Part shown: positions 41,119 to 50,456 of the stretch, one piece after another
Layout of the letters: each line of letters starts with the position of its first letter
Numbering within the stretch: the first letter of the stretch is position 1
Assembly: GCF_001866135.1 (NCBI RefSeq)
Contig: NZ_MODW01000001.1
Coordinates: 887,797-951,796, forward strand
From: Microbacterium sp. LCT-H2
Lineage (GTDB): Bacteria > Actinomycetota > Actinomycetes > Actinomycetales > Microbacteriaceae
Reading direction: 5' to 3'
Length of the DNA stretch: 64,000 nucleotides
Program-made: the position numbers and the translations under genes
Notes under the pieces: model-generated
The model's database searches: none
Seen by the model: the letters and a program-made list of their open reading frames with translations, nothing else
Told to the model about the DNA's origin: nothing

Positions 41119-42668
41119 CCCTCCACCTCGTCTTCCAGCTGGACGAGGTTGACCGGCTGCAGCAGGCCCGCCCCGATACGGTCGCACAGAGCGTACAGCG
41201 GTCCCGCGAAGATCGTCAGGGCCACCGTCACGGTGACCATGCCCGCGGTGGCCACGGTCATGATCCTCGGGATGTGCCGGCGCTCCTGCTGCTCATCCGC
41301 GGCGGGGGCTCCGGTGAGGTAGGAGATGCGGCCCTCGGTCTCGGTCGAGTCCTCCTCCTCACGCCAGAACGCGAGGTTCCAGGCGCGCATGAGCGCGTAC
41401 AGCGTGAGCAGCGAGGTGATGATGCCGCCGAAGATGAGCACGATCATGAGCGGAGTGCCCACGGAGGCCGCGGCCTCGAACAGGGCGAACTTGCCGATGA
41501 ACCCGGAGAACGGTGGCAGACCACCGAGGTTGATCGCGGGGATGAAGTACAGCAGCGCGATGACGGGGGCGATCTTCAGCAGGCCCTTGACCCTGAGGAT
41601 GGAGGTGCTGCCGGCCCGGCGTTCGATGAGTCCCACCGCGAGGAACAGCGTGGTCTGCACGACGATGTGGTGGACGATGTAGTACACCGTCGCGCCGATG
41701 GCGGCCGGGGTCGCGATCGCGAGGCCGAAGATCATGTAGCCGACGTGGCTGACGAGCGTGAACGACAGGATCCGTTTGAGCTCGGCCTGCGCGACGGCGC
41801 CGAGCACTCCGACGATCATCGTCGCCAGCGCGATGATGAGCAGCAGCGTGTCGATGCTGTTCGAGGCGAAGAGCTGGGTCTCCGTCCGGATCAGCGCGTA
41901 CACGCCGACCTTGGTCAGCAGGCCGGCGAACACGGCCGTCACCGGCGCGGGGGCGGTCGGGTAAGAGTCGGGCAGCCAGAACGACACGGGGAAGATCGCC
42001 GCCTTGATCCCGAAGGCGACCACGAGCATGAGGTGCAGGACGAGCTGCGTGTCCTGCGGGAGCTCCGACATCCGCTCGGCGATCTGGGCCATGTTGACCG
42101 TGCCGAGGGCGCCGTAGATCATCGCGATCGACGCGAGGAACAGGATCGACGACACCAGCGAGACGACGATGTAGACGGCGCCGGTGCGGATGCGGGACTC
42201 GGTGCTGCCCAGGGTGATGAGCACGTACGAGGCCACGAGGAGGATCTCGAATCCGACGTACAGGTTGAACAGGTCACCGGCGATGAAGGCGTTGAAGATT
42301 CCGGCGGCGAGGATCAGGTAGGAGGGGTTGAAGATCGAGATCGGGGTCTCGTCCGCCCCGTCGGCCACACCCTGACCGATGGAGAAGAGGAGGACCGCGA
42401 GCAGCACGACGCTGGAGACGAGAACCAGGAGTGCGGCGAGACGGTCGACGTAGAGGACGATGCCGAACGGCACCGGCCACCCGCCCACGGACACCGCGAG
42501 TGGGGAGCCCGCGTCGACCACGACGAGCAGCACCGCCGCGATGACGGACACGACGGCGAGCGTGGCGACGGTGACGAACACCTGCAGGCGCGCATTGCGT
42601 CCGAAGACGAGGGTGATCGCGGCGCCGAGGAGCGGCAGGGCGACGAGGAGCGGGACGAGCGTGGTCAT
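41115..42668 (-). CDS. mnhD: Monovalent cation/proton antiporter subunit MnhD/MrpD
   Basis: A 517-residue proton-pumping-type subunit with about 14 helices, homologous to NuoM/NuoN of complex I. The central YLILAAGIFNAFIAGDLFNLYVGFEILLVASYVLI carries the conserved acidic residue, and FPVSFWLPDSYPTAPAPVTAVFAGLLTKVGVYALIR contains the lysine used in proton transfer. It overlaps MnhC by 4 nt upstream and MnhE by 4 nt downstream. Confidence 0.93.
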   Translation of the reverse strand: MTTLVPLLVALPLLGAAITLVFGRNARLQVFVTVATLAVVSVIAAVLLVVVDAGSPLAVSVGGWPVPFGIVLYVDRLAALLVLVSSVVLLAVLLFSIGQGVADGADETPISIFNPSYLILAAGIFNAFIAGDLFNLYVGFEILLVASYVLITLGSTESRIRTGAVYIVVSLVSSILFLASIAMIYGALGTVNMAQIAERMSELPQDTQLVLHLMLVVAFGIKAAIFPVSFWLPDSYPTAPAPVTAVFAGLLTKVGVYALIRTETQLFASNSIDTLLLIIALATMIVGVLGAVAQAELKRILSFTLVSHVGYMIFGLAIATPAAIGATVYYIVHHIVVQTTLFLAVGLIERRAGSTSILRVKGLLKIAPVIALLYFIPAINLGGLPPFSGFIGKFALFEAAASVGTPLMIVLIFGGIITSLLTLYALMRAWNLAFWREEEDSTETEGRISYLTGAPAADEQQERRHIPRIMTVATAGMVTVTVALTIFAGPLYALCDRIGAGLLQPVNLVQLEDEVEG

Positions 42669-43255
42669 GGCCTGCCCTCCCCGTCTGTCGTGTCGTCGTC
42701 CCGGTCCGCAGCGCCGTCGGCGGCGCCGTCGGGTTCGGGCTCCGGCTCGGGCACGTACGGCGCGTCGTACGGGGCGTCATCGTGGATCGCCGGGTTGTCG
42801 CGCATGTGCAGGACGGTGATCGGCGCGGTCTGCACGCCCACGAAGTCGGTCGTGGCGTCGTCGTCGTCCGTCTCCGACTCGTCGTCCATGAGGTCTTCGT
42901 CTTCATCGGTGCGCTCGCGCAGCGCGATGTCGGCCTCGTCGTCCTCGACCGTGTCCGCCTGGCCGAGCTGCCACGACCGGTAGATGAGCGCGAGCAGGAA
43001 GGCCGAGACGGCGAAGGTGATGACGATCGCCGTGAGCGTCAGGGCCTGCGGCAACGGGTCGCTCAGGTCGCCCTCGGTGCCGAAGAACGGCGCGTTGCCC
43101 GGCACGCCCATGACGATCAGCAGCAGCAGGTTCGTGGCGTTGCCGAGCAGGAGGAAGCCGATGAGGACGCGGGTGAGGCTGCGCTCCAGCATCGCGTACA
43201 CGCCGCAGGCGAAGAGCACGGCCATGATCGCGATGAGGGCGAGCGAGACGTCCAT
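42665..43255 (-). CDS. mnhC: Monovalent cation/proton antiporter subunit MnhC/MrpC with acidic C-terminal extension
   Basis: A 196-residue protein. The first 100 residues are a normal NuoK-like MrpC (DVSLALIAIMAVLFACGVYAMLERSLTRVLIGFLLLGNATNLLLL ... PLPQALTLTAIVITFAVSAFLLALIYRSW). The remaining 90 residues are acidic and proline-rich (DTVEDDEADIALRERTDEDE, then EPEPEPDGAADGAADRDDDT), which roughly doubles the usual family length (about 110-130). The tail lies in the cytoplasm and could bind cations or a partner. It overlaps MnhA/B by 1 nt and MnhD by 4 nt. Confidence 0.9.
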   Translation of the reverse strand: MDVSLALIAIMAVLFACGVYAMLERSLTRVLIGFLLLGNATNLLLLIVMGVPGNAPFFGTEGDLSDPLPQALTLTAIVITFAVSAFLLALIYRSWQLGQADTVEDDEADIALRERTDEDEDLMDDESETDDDDATTDFVGVQTAPITVLHMRDNPAIHDDAPYDAPYVPEPEPEPDGAADGAADRDDDTTDGEGRP

Positions 43256-46227
43256 CAGCCGTTCCCCCCGGTCCGCGAGGAGAAGTCGACGGCGGTGCTC
43301 TCGCCGGGGCGGAGCGCGGCCTGCCGGTCGACCTCCGCACCGAGGCTGCGGAGCACGTCGAGGACGAGTCCGATCACGACGAGGTACACGCCGATGTCGA
43401 AGATGGTCGAGGTGACGAACTCCATGTGCCCGATACCGGGGATCTCCCACTCCCAGAAGGTGCTGGTGAGCGGTGCGAGGCCGAAGAACAGCGGCACCAC
43501 CGCGGTGCCCACGGCGAGGATCAGGCCCGCGCCGAGGAGACGACCGGCATCGGTCGGCGCAGCGGCGCCCAGCTCCCAGCGCCCTCCGGCGATGTAGCGC
43601 ATCACGAGGGCCATGCCCGCGACGAGTCCGCCCGCGAAGCCGCCGCCGGGGAGGTTGTGCCCGGCGAAGAGGAGGAAGATCGAGACGACGATGATCGTGT
43701 GGAACAGGATGCGGACGATCACCTCGAGCAGGATCGACCGGTTCTCCGGCTTCATCTTCTGGCCGCCGACGAGCCAGGCGCGCGGCGCCGATCGGTTCTC
43801 CGCGGTCTGGAAGCGCACGCCGTCCGTGGTCTCCACGAGCGGCCGGCTCCGGGCCGACTTGCGCACCGAGCGCGGCAGGGTCTTCGTGGCCGCGAGGAGG
43901 TCGGCGCGATGCGTGACGAACACGAGCGAGGCGACACCGGTCGCGGCCAGCACGAGCACCGAGAGCTCGCCCATCGTGTCCCAGCCGCGGAGGTCAACCA
44001 GCGCCACGTTGACGACGTTCTTGCCGTGGCCGATCTCATACGCGATCTCCGGGAAGATCGCGGAGATCGGATCGGCCACGCGGGACTGGGTCGCGACCAC
44101 CGCGACGAACGCCATGGTCAGACCGACGCCGATGCCGAGCAGCGCGCGCGGGATCCGGCTGACGGATTCGTTGTGCTCGCCCATCCGCGCCGGCAGACGG
44201 CGGAGGACGAGGGCGAACGTCACCATCGTCACCGTCTCCACGAGGATCTGCGTGAGCGCGAGGTCCGGTGCCCCGCTGGTCGCGAAGAGCACGACCATGC
44301 CCAGGCCGGTGACGGAGGCAAGCACGACGCCGGTGTAGCGCTTGCGCGCACGCACCGCCACGACGCCCGCGACGGCCATGATCGGCGCGACGGCGAGCTG
44401 CGCCGGCGTGTGCCACAGCGAGAGCTGATAGCGGTCGATGTCGCTCGCCACGAGCGCGGTGACCTCGGCGGCGACGAAGACGACGAAGATCGTCCCGACG
44501 TAGACCGGCAGCGAACCGCGCTGGGTGAGCGTCGTGCTCAGCACCGACAGCCGGTCGATGCCGCGCATCACCACGTAGTAGGCGTCGGCCGCCGTGAACG
44601 GCAGCAGTCGCGGACGACGGTCCCACCCGGTCCGCCTCGTGAGGAGGAAGAGCCCGATGCCGAGCAGGATCGAGAGGATCGAGATGCCGAGGGCGGGCTC
44701 GAAGCCGTGCCAGAGCGCGAGGTGCCCCGGACCCTCGACGGCTGCCCCCTCGTGGTCGAGTCCCGGCGTGGCAGTCAGCGCGTAGGGCTGGAGGGCGACG
44801 TCGAGGGCCGGGGCGCCGATCCCTGCGGCGAGCGTCACGCCGGCGAGGATGATCGGCGCGGAGAGGAAACCGACGGGTGGGTCTGGCCAGACCGTGTCCG
44901 GCTGTCGCTGTCCGTCGGCATCGCGCTTGGTCCAGAACGCGCCCCAGAGGAAGCGGACACCATATGCCGCGGTCAGCATGGATCCGAGGACCACGCCGAT
45001 CAGGGCGACGAGGCCCCACACGGAGCCGCCGAGCGCATCGTCCAGGAGCGCCGTCAGCGTCGACTCCTTCGCCACGAATCCGATGGTCGGAGCCACGCCG
45101 GCCATCGACGCGACGGCGATGAACGCGGCGGTGGCCATGACCGGTGCCTGCCGGCCGACGCCGGAGAGCTCGGTCACGTCACGCGTGGAGAGCTGCCGGT
45201 CGATCACGCCCACGATGAGGAACAGCGCCGACTTGAACAGCGCGTGCCCGATCACCAGCGCGAGGCCGGCGAGGGCGGCCGCCTGCGTGCCGTAGCCGAC
45301 GACGACCGCGAAGAAGCCGAGCTGGCTCACGGTGCCGAACGCGAGCACGCGCTTGAGGTCGGTCTCCCGCAGCGCCTGGATGCCGCCGAGCAGCATGGTG
45401 AGGATGCCGAGCGTGAGCACGATCGGCCGCCACGTCGGGCTGAACGCGAAGATGGGTGCGAAGCGGGCGATGAGGTAGATGCCGGCCTTCACCATGGCGG
45501 CGGCGTGCAGGTAGGCGCTGACCGGAGTCGGGGCCGCCATCGCGCCGGGGAGCCAGAAGTGGAAGGGGAACAGCGCCGACTTGCTGATGGCGCCGATCAG
45601 GAGCATGACGATCGCGGCATCGACGATCGGGCCGGTCGGCGCGATGGCGAGGATCTCGCGGATGCTCGACGTCCCGGTGTCGACGACGAGCAGCACGACG
45701 CCGACGAACATCACCAGTCCGCCGAGCGTCGTCACCAGGAGCGCCTGCAACGCGGCGCGTCGGCTGGCGGCACGGCGTCGGTAGTGGCCGATCAGGAGGT
45801 AGGAGAGGATGCTCGTCGCCTCCCAGAACATCACGAGCATCACGAGGTCGTCGGTGAGGACGAGGCCGTACATCGCGCCGGCGAAGGCGAGCAGGACGCC
45901 GGCGAACTGCCCGATGCCCGCGGCCTCGTCATGGAAGTACCAGCGGCAGTAGAGGAGCACGAGGGCGCCGACGCCCGTGACGATGAGCGTGAGCACCCAC
46001 CCGAGGACGTCCATGTTCATGGACAGGTTCAGCCCGAGCTGCGGGATCCACGGCACGGAGACGAACGGGACGGGACCGTCGAGCACCTGCGGCGTGAGCA
46101 CGAGCGCGTGCACGAACGCGGCAGCCGGGACGAGGGCGGCGACGGCGAAAGCCTGAGCTCCCAACCAGCGCACCAGGACGGGCATCAAGAGCGACCCGAG
46201 AAGGAACACTGCGAGGAGCATCAGCAT
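43255..46227 (-). CDS. mnhA: Monovalent cation/proton antiporter, fused MnhA-MnhB subunit
   Basis: A 990-residue first gene of the Mrp operon. Residues 1-800 are MrpA (NuoL-like, with MYGLVLTDDLVMLVMFWEATSILSYLLIGHY and FPFHFWLPGAMAAPTPVSAYLHAAAMVKAGIYL), and about residues 820-970 are MrpB-like (ILLEVIVRILFHTIIVVSIFLLFAGHNLPGGGFAGGLVAGMALVMRYIAGG). The A/B fusion is common in actinobacteria and other lineages. ATG 46227 is supported by GAGGAG 9 nt upstream. It overlaps MnhC by 1 nt. Confidence 0.93.
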   Translation of the reverse strand: MLMLLAVFLLGSLLMPVLVRWLGAQAFAVAALVPAAAFVHALVLTPQVLDGPVPFVSVPWIPQLGLNLSMNMDVLGWVLTLIVTGVGALVLLYCRWYFHDEAAGIGQFAGVLLAFAGAMYGLVLTDDLVMLVMFWEATSILSYLLIGHYRRRAASRRAALQALLVTTLGGLVMFVGVVLLVVDTGTSSIREILAIAPTGPIVDAAIVMLLIGAISKSALFPFHFWLPGAMAAPTPVSAYLHAAAMVKAGIYLIARFAPIFAFSPTWRPIVLTLGILTMLLGGIQALRETDLKRVLAFGTVSQLGFFAVVVGYGTQAAALAGLALVIGHALFKSALFLIVGVIDRQLSTRDVTELSGVGRQAPVMATAAFIAVASMAGVAPTIGFVAKESTLTALLDDALGGSVWGLVALIGVVLGSMLTAAYGVRFLWGAFWTKRDADGQRQPDTVWPDPPVGFLSAPIILAGVTLAAGIGAPALDVALQPYALTATPGLDHEGAAVEGPGHLALWHGFEPALGISILSILLGIGLFLLTRRTGWDRRPRLLPFTAADAYYVVMRGIDRLSVLSTTLTQRGSLPVYVGTIFVVFVAAEVTALVASDIDRYQLSLWHTPAQLAVAPIMAVAGVVAVRARKRYTGVVLASVTGLGMVVLFATSGAPDLALTQILVETVTMVTFALVLRRLPARMGEHNESVSRIPRALLGIGVGLTMAFVAVVATQSRVADPISAIFPEIAYEIGHGKNVVNVALVDLRGWDTMGELSVLVLAATGVASLVFVTHRADLLAATKTLPRSVRKSARSRPLVETTDGVRFQTAENRSAPRAWLVGGQKMKPENRSILLEVIVRILFHTIIVVSIFLLFAGHNLPGGGFAGGLVAGMALVMRYIAGGRWELGAAAPTDAGRLLGAGLILAVGTAVVPLFFGLAPLTSTFWEWEIPGIGHMEFVTSTIFDIGVYLVVIGLVLDVLRSLGAEVDRQAALRPGESTAVDFSSRTGGNG

Positions 46228-46347
46228 ATACGCGGCTCCTCGGGGCTCGTCGGCCGTACGGCTCAGGCGGGCGGTGTCCGACCAGTTTACCGGGCCGAGA
46301 CGCCTGTCGGCCCCGCGAGCTTCGAGATCGCGTGCCAGAGTGGTCGC

Positions 46348-47850
46348 ATGCGGCGGGTCTGGGGACGCGAACTGGCGGGCTGGGCGGCCGCGCTGGCCCT
46401 GGCGCTCGTCACCGTCGGACACCTCGCTTCCTCGCCGCGCTCGGTCCTGATGTTCGACGACGGGGACTCGCTGATCGTGGCCCTCGTCGGCCGATCGATC
46501 CTCGACGGGGGCGGAGGCGACTGGGCGCTGTCCAGCGTGCTCTTCCTCCCCGAGATCGCCGTCTTCACGGCTCTCGACGCGGTCGTGCCTCTCGACGTGA
46601 ACGGCGTGCTCGCAGCCAACGCGGTGGTCAACGTCCTCGCGCTCTACGGGGCGATCCGCCTCGTCGCCGGGCGGCATGCCGTCGGCAGAGCCCCCGTCGC
46701 CTGGTCGGTCGCGGCCCTCGCGGCGTTCGCGATCCTCGTCCTCACCGAGTCCGGGCCGTCCCGCGACGCGCTCGAGCTCGCGTCGCTGATGCTGACGACC
46801 ACGTACTATTCCGCGACCGTCGTGGCCGTGGTCCTCGCCATCGGCCTGTGTCGGCGGTTCCTCGATCGCCCCCGCGGAGGTGCGGCGCTGCCGGTGTCCC
46901 TGGGGATCGTCGCGGCGGTGGCGACCCTGAGCAACCCGCTGTTCGCCGCCTGGGCCACGGTGCCCCTCTCCCTCGTCCTGGGCGGGCTCTGTCTCACCAC
47001 GCCCGCGGTCAGGCGGCGGGGTCTCGCGCTGATCGCTGCGCTGGTCGGGGGCAGCATCGTGGGCTTCCTCGGTCGCATTCCCTTCTCGGCATGGATCGCG
47101 AACTCCGGCGCCGGCTACATCCAGCCGGCGGAATGGATTCACTCCGCCGCGTACTACGGCGGCCTCACGATCGATCGGCTGTCGTCCCCCGGCGGGGTGC
47201 TCGGCACGGTGGCCGTGCTGGCGCTCACGGTCCTGGCAGTCGTGCGGACGACCCACGCGTCGGACACCGGTGACCGACTGGTGGCCACGGCCGCCTGGGC
47301 ACTCCCGCTCGTCGTGCTCCTCGGCGGCATCGCGGCGGGAACCCACGCGGCGCGGTACCTGCAGCCGCTCGCCTTCGCCCCGGTCCTCGTCCTCCTCACC
47401 CTGCCGCGTGTCCGGATGCGGCGAGCCACGCTGGCGCAGGTCGTCTCCGCCGTCGTCGCCACCGCCCTCCTCATCGGCGGCGTCGCATCCGTACCCCGCA
47501 TCGTGCAGGCGGCGAGCGCGCCCGACGCCGACCTCGCGTGCGTCACGGCCTGGGTGGACTCGTCAGGGCGCACCGGTGCCGGACAGTTCTGGACGGTCCG
47601 GCTCCCGAAGCTGCACGCGGCGGACCCTGCCCGGCTCGTGCAGGTCGATCATGAGCTCCGCGGCTACGCGTGGCTCGTCGATCGTCGCGACTTCGCGGTG
47701 GGCGAGGTGTCGTTCCTCATCGAGGACGCGCAGACGGTGGCCTGGAACGTGCCGACCACTGCGGCCCCGACAGCCGTCATCGCGTGCGGGCGGTATCGCA
47801 TCCTCGACTACGCGCCGGCGGCGCTTCCTCTCGGCCCCGCCCGCTCCTGA
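46348..47850 (+). CDS. Polytopic membrane protein of unknown function
   Basis: A 500-residue protein with roughly ten hydrophobic segments in the first 400 residues (for example LAGWAAALALALVTVGHLAS, LVIGAAVLALTLLAVV-type helices) and a soluble C-terminal domain (VVASVPRIVQAASAPDADLACVTAWVDSSGRTGAGQFWTVRLPKL). The layout recalls GT-C glycosyltransferase-like or mannosyltransferase-like proteins, with an early acidic D-D-G-D in MFDDGDSLIVALVGRSI, but I cannot name a family. It is divergent from the Mrp operon across a 120-nt gap and convergent with the LacI regulator gene. Confidence 0.65.
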   Translation: MRRVWGRELAGWAAALALALVTVGHLASSPRSVLMFDDGDSLIVALVGRSILDGGGGDWALSSVLFLPEIAVFTALDAVVPLDVNGVLAANAVVNVLALYGAIRLVAGRHAVGRAPVAWSVAALAAFAILVLTESGPSRDALELASLMLTTTYYSATVVAVVLAIGLCRRFLDRPRGGAALPVSLGIVAAVATLSNPLFAAWATVPLSLVLGGLCLTTPAVRRRGLALIAALVGGSIVGFLGRIPFSAWIANSGAGYIQPAEWIHSAAYYGGLTIDRLSSPGGVLGTVAVLALTVLAVVRTTHASDTGDRLVATAAWALPLVVLLGGIAAGTHAARYLQPLAFAPVLVLLTLPRVRMRRATLAQVVSAVVATALLIGGVASVPRIVQAASAPDADLACVTAWVDSSGRTGAGQFWTVRLPKLHAADPARLVQVDHELRGYAWLVDRRDFAVGEVSFLIEDAQTVAWNVPTTAAPTAVIACGRYRILDYAPAALPLGPARS

Positions 47851-47863
47851 CCGGTGCTCGCCG

Positions 47864-48925
47864 TCAGCGCGACGGGGGCGGCGCGGTCGTCGTGCCGGCG
47901 CGGAACACGCAGTGCAGGTCCTGCGTGACGCCGGGCTCCCCGCGGAGCATCCTGGCGACCTGCTCCCCCGCAGCCCTCCCCTTCTCGACCGCCGGCTGCA
48001 CGCTCGTGGTGAGGGTGAGCTCGCCGAGGCCGTCCAGGGGGATGCCGTCGAACCCGGCGACCGAGAGGTCTTCGGGAACCCGGAGCCCGAGTTCCTCCGC
48101 GGCGCGGATCACGCCCACCGCCAGCAGGTCGCTCTGCGCGAGCACCGCGGTCGGGCGGGTGTCCGGATCGGCGAGCAGCATCCGCCCGACGAGGATGCCC
48201 TCGTCGATCAGGCTGCCGGACGCCGAGATCGCCGGAGCATCGGGGAACACCTCCCGCATGCCGGCGAGCCGATCGACCGTCACATCGACGGTGGCGTTCG
48301 CCAGACGCTCCGGTGTGATGAGGGTGCGCTCGCGTTCGGCGTCCAGCGACAGTGTGACGAGGGCGACGTCCCGATGCCCGAGGTCGCGCACGTGCCGCGC
48401 GATGTCGGCGGAGGCCGCGACGTTGTCCAGGGTGATGCGCGGGACGTCGAGCCCCGCGTCCCCCTCGATGACGACGACGGGGAGACCGCGTCCGAGCACG
48501 ATCTCCAGGGACGCGCGGGTGCGTCCGGAGCATCCGATCAGCACGACGGCGTCGACGGGGGCGCTCGCGATGGCCGAGCCGTCCTCGCCCGGCTCGTCGC
48601 GCATGAGGAGGATCCCGGCGCTGAGATCGGCGAGCCCGTCGGTGAGGCCGTCCATCATCGCGGTTGTCACCGGGTCGAGGAAGGCCGCGCGCAGATGCCC
48701 CTCCAGGACCACCGCCACGATGCCGCTCCGTCCGCGACGGAGGGAGGCGGCGCGCGGATCGGGCCCCGTGTAGCCGAGGTCGGTCGCGGCGGCGAGCACC
48801 CGGTCCCTGGTGGCGGGCGCGACCTTGGCCTTGCCGCTGAAGACGACGGACGCGGTCGAGGTGGAGACCCCCGCCTCGCGAGCCACATCGGCGATCGTGG
48901 GCCGGCGTGGCGTCTCCCTGGTCAT
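47864..48925 (-). CDS. LacI family transcriptional regulator
   Basis: A 353-residue regulator with an N-terminal helix-turn-helix (TIADVAREAGVSTSTASVVFSGKAKVAPATRDRVLAAATDLGY) and a periplasmic-binding-type effector domain (GIVAVVLEGHLRAAFLDPVTTAMMDGL ... DVPRITLDNVAASADIARHVRDLGHRDVALVTLS ... VPEDLSVAGFDGIPL). It diverges from an MFS transporter gene, with a 14-bp palindrome in the 60-nt gap between them, so it most likely represses that transporter and itself, probably in response to a sugar-like compound. Confidence 0.9.
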   Translation of the reverse strand: MTRETPRRPTIADVAREAGVSTSTASVVFSGKAKVAPATRDRVLAAATDLGYTGPDPRAASLRRGRSGIVAVVLEGHLRAAFLDPVTTAMMDGLTDGLADLSAGILLMRDEPGEDGSAIASAPVDAVVLIGCSGRTRASLEIVLGRGLPVVVIEGDAGLDVPRITLDNVAASADIARHVRDLGHRDVALVTLSLDAERERTLITPERLANATVDVTVDRLAGMREVFPDAPAISASGSLIDEGILVGRMLLADPDTRPTAVLAQSDLLAVGVIRAAEELGLRVPEDLSVAGFDGIPLDGLGELTLTTSVQPAVEKGRAAGEQVARMLRGEPGVTQDLHCVFRAGTTTAPPPSR

Positions 48926-48958
48926 ACTCCGAGGATAGCCCGGTTCGGTCACGCAGGG

Positions 48959-48978
48959 TCGAATCGATTCGATAGGCT
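48959..48978 (+). promoter_or_regulatory. Palindromic operator and -10 box between lacI-type and MFS genes
   Basis: TCGAATCGATTCGA (48959-48972) is a perfect 14-bp palindrome with a central CG, as LacI-family sites often have. It abuts the -10-like TAGGCT (48973-48978), which lies seven nt before ATG 48986. Confidence 0.68.
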
Positions 48979-48985
48979 GTTCGCC

Positions 48986-50224
48986 ATGGACACCGCCCTC
49001 ACCCGCTCGCAGTTCGTGCGCTGGCGCACCGCGATCTTCGCCATCTTCCTCGCCAGCGGCCTCTCGATCGCGACCTGGGCCTCCCGCGTGCCGGGGATTA
49101 AGGAGGCACTCGACCTCGACAACGCGCAGGTCGGCCTGATCCTCCTGGGCATGGGCGTCGCGTCCATCCTCGGCATCTCGACCAGCCCCGCCGTCATGGC
49201 GCGGACCGGTGCGCGGCGCGGCATGCTCCTGGCGATGCTCACGTTCGCCTCGGGCATCGCGCTCGTCGGCCTCGGCGCGACCGTCTTCGGGTCGGTGCCC
49301 GTGGTCCTCATCGGCATGGTGCTCTTCGGCTTCGGCAACGGCTGCGTCGACGTCATGATGAACGTCGAGGCCACCGCCATCGAACAGCAGATGGGCCGCA
49401 CGATCCTGCCGGTGTTCCACGCGTTCTTCAGCTTCGGCACCGTGCTCGGCGCCGGCATCGGCGCCCTCGCCGCGTCCCTCCAGGTCGACGTCGGCACGCA
49501 CGCGGTGTCGATGGGCGTCCTCATCGCCGTGATCGCCGTCGTCTGCTTCTTCCAGGTGCCCGTGCGCGAGGCCGCGCTCGACCCCGAGGATCACGAGAAG
49601 CCCCCGTTCCGCCAGCGCATGCACACCGCGCTCGAGGCCTGGCGCGAGCCGCGCACGTACCTGCTGGGAACCGTCATGCTCGGCATGTCCTTCGCGGAGG
49701 GCGGCGCCAACGACTGGATCGCCCTGGGCACCGAGCAGGGACACGGCTTCGCGGAAGGCACAGGCGCCGTCGCCCTGGCGGTGTTCTCCGTCGGCATGAC
49801 GGTGGTGCGCCTCTTCGGCGGACCGCTGGTCGATCGCTTCGGCCGGGTGCTGGTGCTGCGCATCCTGGCCGCGACCGCCGCCACCGGGATCCTGCTGTTC
49901 ATCCTCGCGCCCACGCTGCCGCTGGTCCTCGTCGGCGCGGCGCTGTGGGGCATCGGTGCGTCGCTCGGCTTCCCCCTCGGCATGTCGGCCGCGGCGGACG
50001 ACCCGGCCAAGGCCGCCGCACGGGTGAGCGCGGCGGCGACCATCGGCTACGTGGCATTCCTCGGCGGCCCGCCGGTGCTCGGGGTCATCAGCGAGCACAT
50101 CGGACTGCTCAACACGCTCTTCATCCTCGTCGCGCTCGTGGTGCTCTCGGGTCTCTTCTCCGGCGCCGCCCGACCGCTGCGCGCCGAGGAGAAGGCTCCG
50201 GCGGTTCCTACCGTCGAGCGCTGA
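48986..50224 (+). CDS. MFS transporter
   Basis: A 412-residue, 12-helix MFS protein with a sugar-transporter-like profile (FAIFLASGLSIATWASRVPGIKEALDLDNAQVGLILLGMGVASILG ... GMVLFGFGNGCVDVMMNVEATAIE ... FPLGMSAAADDPAKAAARVSAAATIGYVAFLGGPPVLG). The motif around VPGIKEALDL and GCVDVMMNVEA recalls the YbjJ / fucose-type or anhydromuropeptide-linked exporters; the substrate is unknown. A LacI-family gene is divergent upstream. The stop codon TGA lies inside the left 67-bp repeat. Confidence 0.87.
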   Translation: MDTALTRSQFVRWRTAIFAIFLASGLSIATWASRVPGIKEALDLDNAQVGLILLGMGVASILGISTSPAVMARTGARRGMLLAMLTFASGIALVGLGATVFGSVPVVLIGMVLFGFGNGCVDVMMNVEATAIEQQMGRTILPVFHAFFSFGTVLGAGIGALAASLQVDVGTHAVSMGVLIAVIAVVCFFQVPVREAALDPEDHEKPPFRQRMHTALEAWREPRTYLLGTVMLGMSFAEGGANDWIALGTEQGHGFAEGTGAVALAVFSVGMTVVRLFGGPLVDRFGRVLVLRILAATAATGILLFILAPTLPLVLVGAALWGIGASLGFPLGMSAAADDPAKAAARVSAAATIGYVAFLGGPPVLGVISEHIGLLNTLFILVALVVLSGLFSGAARPLRAEEKAPAVPTVER

Positions 50225-50283
50225 CCCAGTCCTCGACCCCGCGGACGAGCGCGGCCGCGTGCGACCGGCTGCGCGTGCCGAGC
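50217..50283. repeat. 67-bp direct repeat, left copy
   Basis: 65 of 67 positions match 51005-51071. It contains the last codons and stop of the MFS gene (AGCGCTGA) and a copy of the 3' end of the response-regulator gene read on the minus strand, with its stop codon altered (TCA to CCA on the plus strand). It marks the left boundary of a roughly 720-bp insert and may be an attachment-site relic. Confidence 0.75.
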
Positions 50284-50456
50284 GTGTCCGCGTTGGGGCC
50301 GGACTTCAGTTCTCTGGATGCTTCATATCGGTGACGAAGCGCGTCCTTTCAGGGGTTCAAGAGTCTGTCCCCCGAATGGTGGACAGACAGTGCCGTTGGC
50401 GGCTGCTTACCGTGGCTCCGCGTCAGCCTTCGGCATTGGCGCCAGAAACGAATGGG

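Noticed and set aside
43426..47850. A 1,474-codon frame antisense to the Mrp operon
   Set aside because: It is rich in Arg/Asp/Glu/Gly repeats typical of antisense shadows; only the region after 46348 encodes a plausible membrane protein.
47864..50098. A 744-codon frame joining the LacI gene with upstream DNA
   Set aside because: The upstream half is antisense to the MFS gene; the LacI helix-turn-helix starts at ATG 48925.
50259..50456. An upstream extension of the small secreted peptide from 50259 or 50376
   Set aside because: The extension runs through the direct repeat and a hairpin, and it would displace the signal peptide from the N-terminus.
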